NCBI GenBank assembly: GCA_016931535.1
Contig: JAFGEP010000112.1
Location: forward strand, 1-64,000
From: Bradymonadales bacterium
GTDB lineage: Bacteria > Myxococcota_A > Bradymonadia > JAFGEP01
Reading direction: 5' to 3'
Length of the DNA stretch: 64,000 nucleotides
Shown in pieces: positions 61,164-64,000 of this stretch (the stretch's first letter is position 1; the number at the start of each line of letters is the position of its first letter). A program made the position numbers and the translations under genes. The notes below the pieces were generated by a model that was not told where the DNA came from, searched no databases, and saw only the letters and a program-made list of their open reading frames with translations.

Positions 61164-64000
61164 CTACTCCTCTAGCGGGAGATCCTGGAGATTCTCCGAC
61201 TCGGTTTCAGGCTGGGAAGTGTCTCCCTCCTGTGGCTGCCCTGCTGGCGTTTGGCCGGTCGGGCCGGCATCGACCGTCTCCGACTCTCCGGAAGCCTGGA
61301 GGGCCGGCGTGGGTTGCATCTGCTCGATCCTCTCCGACAGATCGACAAGGTACTCGACCCCGGTGTACAGCTGGCCCCGATTGTGCGGTTCGACCCCCAC
61401 CTCACCGGTGACGCGGATGGTGTTGTCTGTCTGGGCAAGCAGGGTCGCTGCCCGAGAGGTCCACTCGGTGTAGACGTCGTTGTCGTAGGAGACGGCCAAC
61501 GCCTGGTTGAACGACTCTCTGGCCTTGGTCTCGATGGGGTACATCATCTCGTAGAGCATGGTGTTGTAGGCGTCGTCCAGCGCCTCGCAGTCCTCGTAGG
61601 CGTAGCCGGCATCCACACACTCGTCCAGATCGGGCTGGGGCAGCTGGTACATGTCGTCGTAGAACTTCTTGTACAGCTCGCCGATCCGGGTGGCAGCGGC
61701 AACCGACCAGGCGGCGTCGCCCATGTACATCACCTCGAACATTGCGCCCTGGGCGCGCTCCAGTGCCTCGCCCCGGGATTGCAGGTTCCTCGACAGGATG
61801 CGCCAGCGCCCTTCGGGGTAGTCCAGGCTGATGGCCTGGCAAGCCTCGAAGGCCACCTCTGCCGTGCGAAAACGAGCTTCTGCCGCGTAGGGCAGCGAGC
61901 CGACCCGCTGGTCGGGATCCTCGATCTGCCAGCCGGGCTGGCGACTCCACTCGACCGGCAGGCCGGTCTCGTCCAAGACCAGCGAGCCCGCTCCGAACTG
62001 CTCGTAGGCGCTCTCGTAGAGCTGGAGGGCTTGCGACGTCTGGTCCTGGGCGCTCTTGATGCGGCCCTGCCGTACGGTCGCGGCCAGACGAACGGAAGGC
62101 GAGCCCGCAAACCGCTGGCGCAAGGTCTCGAACCGCTGGTAGGCAGCGTCCAGGTTCCCGCGCTCCTGTTCGATGTCGGCGATCAGAAACATCAGCTGCG
62201 GGATGATGGGATTTTCGTTGTCCAGCTCCATATAGTGGTCGTACAGGGCGATCGCCTCGTCGAACTGGCTGAGCGCTTCGCGCAGGCGGGCAGCGTTGAA
62301 GATTGCATCGGGGCGCTCCTCGAAGTCGGCGTAGTTGTCCACCCGCTGGAACCAGTCGGCGGCCGTCTCGAACTGGGCCTGGGAATCGTAGATCAGGCCC
62401 AGGGTGAACACCGCCTCGGGCACGTTTTCGTGTTCGGGGTAGGCGGTCAAGAACAGGTTGTAGGTTTCGATGGCGGTGTTGATCTGGCGCGCCCGCTCGT
62501 AGATGGCAGCCGCGTTGAACAGGGCCAGAGGGGACCATTCGCTCTGAGGAAACTCCCGGTACAGCCCGATCATCATCTCGGCCGCCTGGAACTCCTGGTT
62601 GGCCTCCAGCAGATCCTGTGCCTGCTCGTTGATGGCATAGGCGATGGCGCGCTGGAGCCGTTCCGGGTTGATGTCGGTGTTCTCCGGGTTGGGGTTGTGC
62701 TCCAACAGGAAGCGAGCCCAGACCTCGATCCGCTCCCAGTCCTCGACAAACTGGTAACAGAGAAACGCGCTGATGGCGGCTTCCTCTGCAAAGCGGTGGT
62801 TGGGATGGTGCTGGATGATGGTCTCGAACCGTCGGGCGGCGTCGGCGATGCGGTTGACCCGGCGATAGAGCTCTGCCGCTCGCCAGGAGGCGACCGGGAT
62901 CTGGTCGTCATCGGGGAACAGCTCGGCGAAGTACTCCACGACCTCCACATAGCGCTGCGACCTCGGTCCCAACTCCCCTTGCTCGAACCCCTCCCGGCGC
63001 ATCGCTTCCAGCTGCTCTCGGCTCAGGATCTCGCGCTCCTCGTCGATGTCCGGCACCTCGGTCTTCATCAGGTCGTCATAGGCCTGCAAGGCGCCGATGA
63101 TGGCATCGTGGGCGTGTTCGCCCTCGGTATCCATGCGCACCACCTCCAGGTACTGCTCCCCGGCGCGCTCGTGGTCCCCGATGTTGTAGTAGAGCACCTC
63201 GGCGTAGTAGAAGCGTTGCGCGTAGGCCTCGGTGGAGTCGGGCCAGCGACGGAAGAACTCGTCGTAATCTTCGGCAACCTTCTGGTAGAGATCCTGTCGG
63301 GCCAGCCGCTGGGCTTCCTGGTAGTTCCGCGAAATGATGCCCAAGAAGGCAGCCTCGCTGTACTGGCGGGCCTGGTTGAGCGCCAGCTGGTTCTGCCCGT
63401 TGGCGATGGCCCAGCTCCCGTTGGGATCGAGCAGGCGCACCAGCTCCCGCACGCGGGCCTCGTAGCGATCCCAGTTCCCGATCTTGAGCATGCTGTCGCC
63501 GACGAACTCGGCCCAGGTGGGGACCCGCTCGTCGGTGGGGTACCTCTCCATGAACCAGTCCATCACCGCCACCCGCTCTTCATCCTTGCCTTGCTGGTCA
63601 TAGAGATCGGCCATGGCCAGCAGCTTGCGCCGCATGACATCTTCGCCCTCGTGCTCCAGGAGGTACTGGCGCGCCTCGATCCAGCCGTTGTCGATCTCGG
63701 CGTAGGAGCGGAGCATATCGTTGAGCGCGTCGGCGCGCAGGTCGAAGCGGACCTCCTGGCCGCTGGCTTCGGCCTGGTCGATGTTGCGAATGACCGTCTG
63801 GAATCGTTCGACCGAATCCCGGTACTGGGTCTCGTTGAGGTCGATCCAGGCCAGCTTGTAGATGGAGAAGTTGTAGTAGGGGCTTTGGAGGTAGTTCAGC
63901 ACCGCCTCGTAGTTCTGTCGGGCGGCGATGAGGAGATCCCGGTCGAAGTAGTGCTCGCCCATCAAAAAGCGGGCTTCCGGGATATAGCGCGACTCGGGAT
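61164..64000 (-). CDS. large TPR protein of the Glt-like cluster (partial, N-terminus outside window)
   Basis: At least 945 residues, open through the right edge, so the N-terminus is missing. The visible part is a long solenoid of TPR-like repeats with many acidic and aromatic residues (AERYYLGE-like units such as AFLCYQFVEDWERIEVWARF, IETYNLFLTAYPEHENVPEA, AETADWFQRVDNYADF-like units). It lacks catalytic motifs. The C-terminus is a disordered, Glu/Pro-rich tail (PEGDTSQPETESENLQDLP-type). In the Glt/Agl cluster of Myxococcus large TPR proteins (GltD or GltI/AgmK) occupy this place, and the order here fits; which of them it equals I cannot say. The ATG at 63962 is internal. Confidence 0.85.
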   Translation of the reverse strand, partial: PESRYIPEARFLMGEHYFDRDLLIAARQNYEAVLNYLQSPYYNFSIYKLAWIDLNETQYRDSVERFQTVIRNIDQAEASGQEVRFDLRADALNDMLRSYAEIDNGWIEARQYLLEHEGEDVMRRKLLAMADLYDQQGKDEERVAVMDWFMERYPTDERVPTWAEFVGDSMLKIGNWDRYEARVRELVRLLDPNGSWAIANGQNQLALNQARQYSEAAFLGIISRNYQEAQRLARQDLYQKVAEDYDEFFRRWPDSTEAYAQRFYYAEVLYYNIGDHERAGEQYLEVVRMDTEGEHAHDAIIGALQAYDDLMKTEVPDIDEEREILSREQLEAMRREGFEQGELGPRSQRYVEVVEYFAELFPDDDQIPVASWRAAELYRRVNRIADAARRFETIIQHHPNHRFAEEAAISAFLCYQFVEDWERIEVWARFLLEHNPNPENTDINPERLQRAIAYAINEQAQDLLEANQEFQAAEMMIGLYREFPQSEWSPLALFNAAAIYERARQINTAIETYNLFLTAYPEHENVPEAVFTLGLIYDSQAQFETAADWFQRVDNYADFEERPDAIFNAARLREALSQFDEAIALYDHYMELDNENPIIPQLMFLIADIEQERGNLDAAYQRFETLRQRFAGSPSVRLAATVRQGRIKSAQDQTSQALQLYESAYEQFGAGSLVLDETGLPVEWSRQPGWQIEDPDQRVGSLPYAAEARFRTAEVAFEACQAISLDYPEGRWRILSRNLQSRGEALERAQGAMFEVMYMGDAAWSVAAATRIGELYKKFYDDMYQLPQPDLDECVDAGYAYEDCEALDDAYNTMLYEMMYPIETKARESFNQALAVSYDNDVYTEWTSRAATLLAQTDNTIRVTGEVGVEPHNRGQLYTGVEYLVDLSERIEQMQPTPALQASGESETVDAGPTGQTPAGQPQEGDTSQPETESENLQDLPLEE

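Overview
The window is high-GC DNA with long genes and tight operons. Its gene content points to a Myxococcota / deltaproteobacterial-type chromosome: a Ser/Thr kinase fused to ATPase and TPR modules, very large TPR proteins, MopE-like cysteine-rich lipoproteins, FHA proteins, and a locus resembling the Myxococcus Glt/Agl gliding machinery. I see no phage, IS element or CRISPR array. The lineage call is inference from gene families and from the partial 16S; it was not tested by alignment.

Layout. 1-896: the 5' part of a 16S rRNA gene (minus strand), its leader and a near-consensus promoter. 897-13.9k: kinase-ATPase-TPR protein (-), TrmL-type tRNA methyltransferase (+), HAD phosphatase (-) and a giant TPR protein (-) behind a near-consensus promoter. 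14.1-19.1k (+): a compact signalling operon with a small helical protein, a receiver/AAA+ regulator with a degenerate GAFTGA loop, a stand-alone receiver and a histidine-kinase-like protein of unusual domain order. 19.1-23.4k (+): AtoE-type fatty acid transporter, Tat-exported DUF362 protein and NCS2/AzgA purine permease. 23.4-29.3k (-): an envelope protein, then a B12 methyl-transfer cluster (MttB-like methyltransferase, MetH-activation-type protein, homocysteine methyltransferase, corrinoid protein), then a PEBP-family protein.

29.7-39.7k: FadL-like porin and an EF-hand lipoprotein (+), then TPR membrane protein, FATP-type acyl-CoA synthetase, a surface lipoprotein and a tail-anchored FHA protein (-), then SlyD-like FKBP and XdhC (+). 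40.0-47.9k (-): two paralogous MopE-like lipoproteins with beta-helix and glycine-rich regions, followed by a YkgJ-type cysteine-cluster protein, all in one coupled operon. 48.2-55.2k: secreted DUF4253 protein (+), endonuclease/exonuclease/phosphatase-fold protein (-), then a NfeD-NfeD-FloA membrane-microdomain operon with two unknown distal genes (+). 55.2-64.0k (-): two related secreted proteins and a Glt-like trans-envelope cluster (large TPR protein running off the window, AglT/GltE-like TPR lipoprotein, small periplasmic protein, AgmX/GltJ-like protein).

The strongest leads for new biology are the signalling operon at 14.2-19.1k, the methyl-donor-to-methionine cluster at 24.8-28.6k, the MopE/YkgJ operon at 40.0-47.9k and the Glt-like cluster at 57-64k. 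Promoters and terminators were found by eye from hexamers, spacing and stem-loops. Start sites were chosen from Shine-Dalgarno (SD) sequences, signal peptides and overlap with neighbours.
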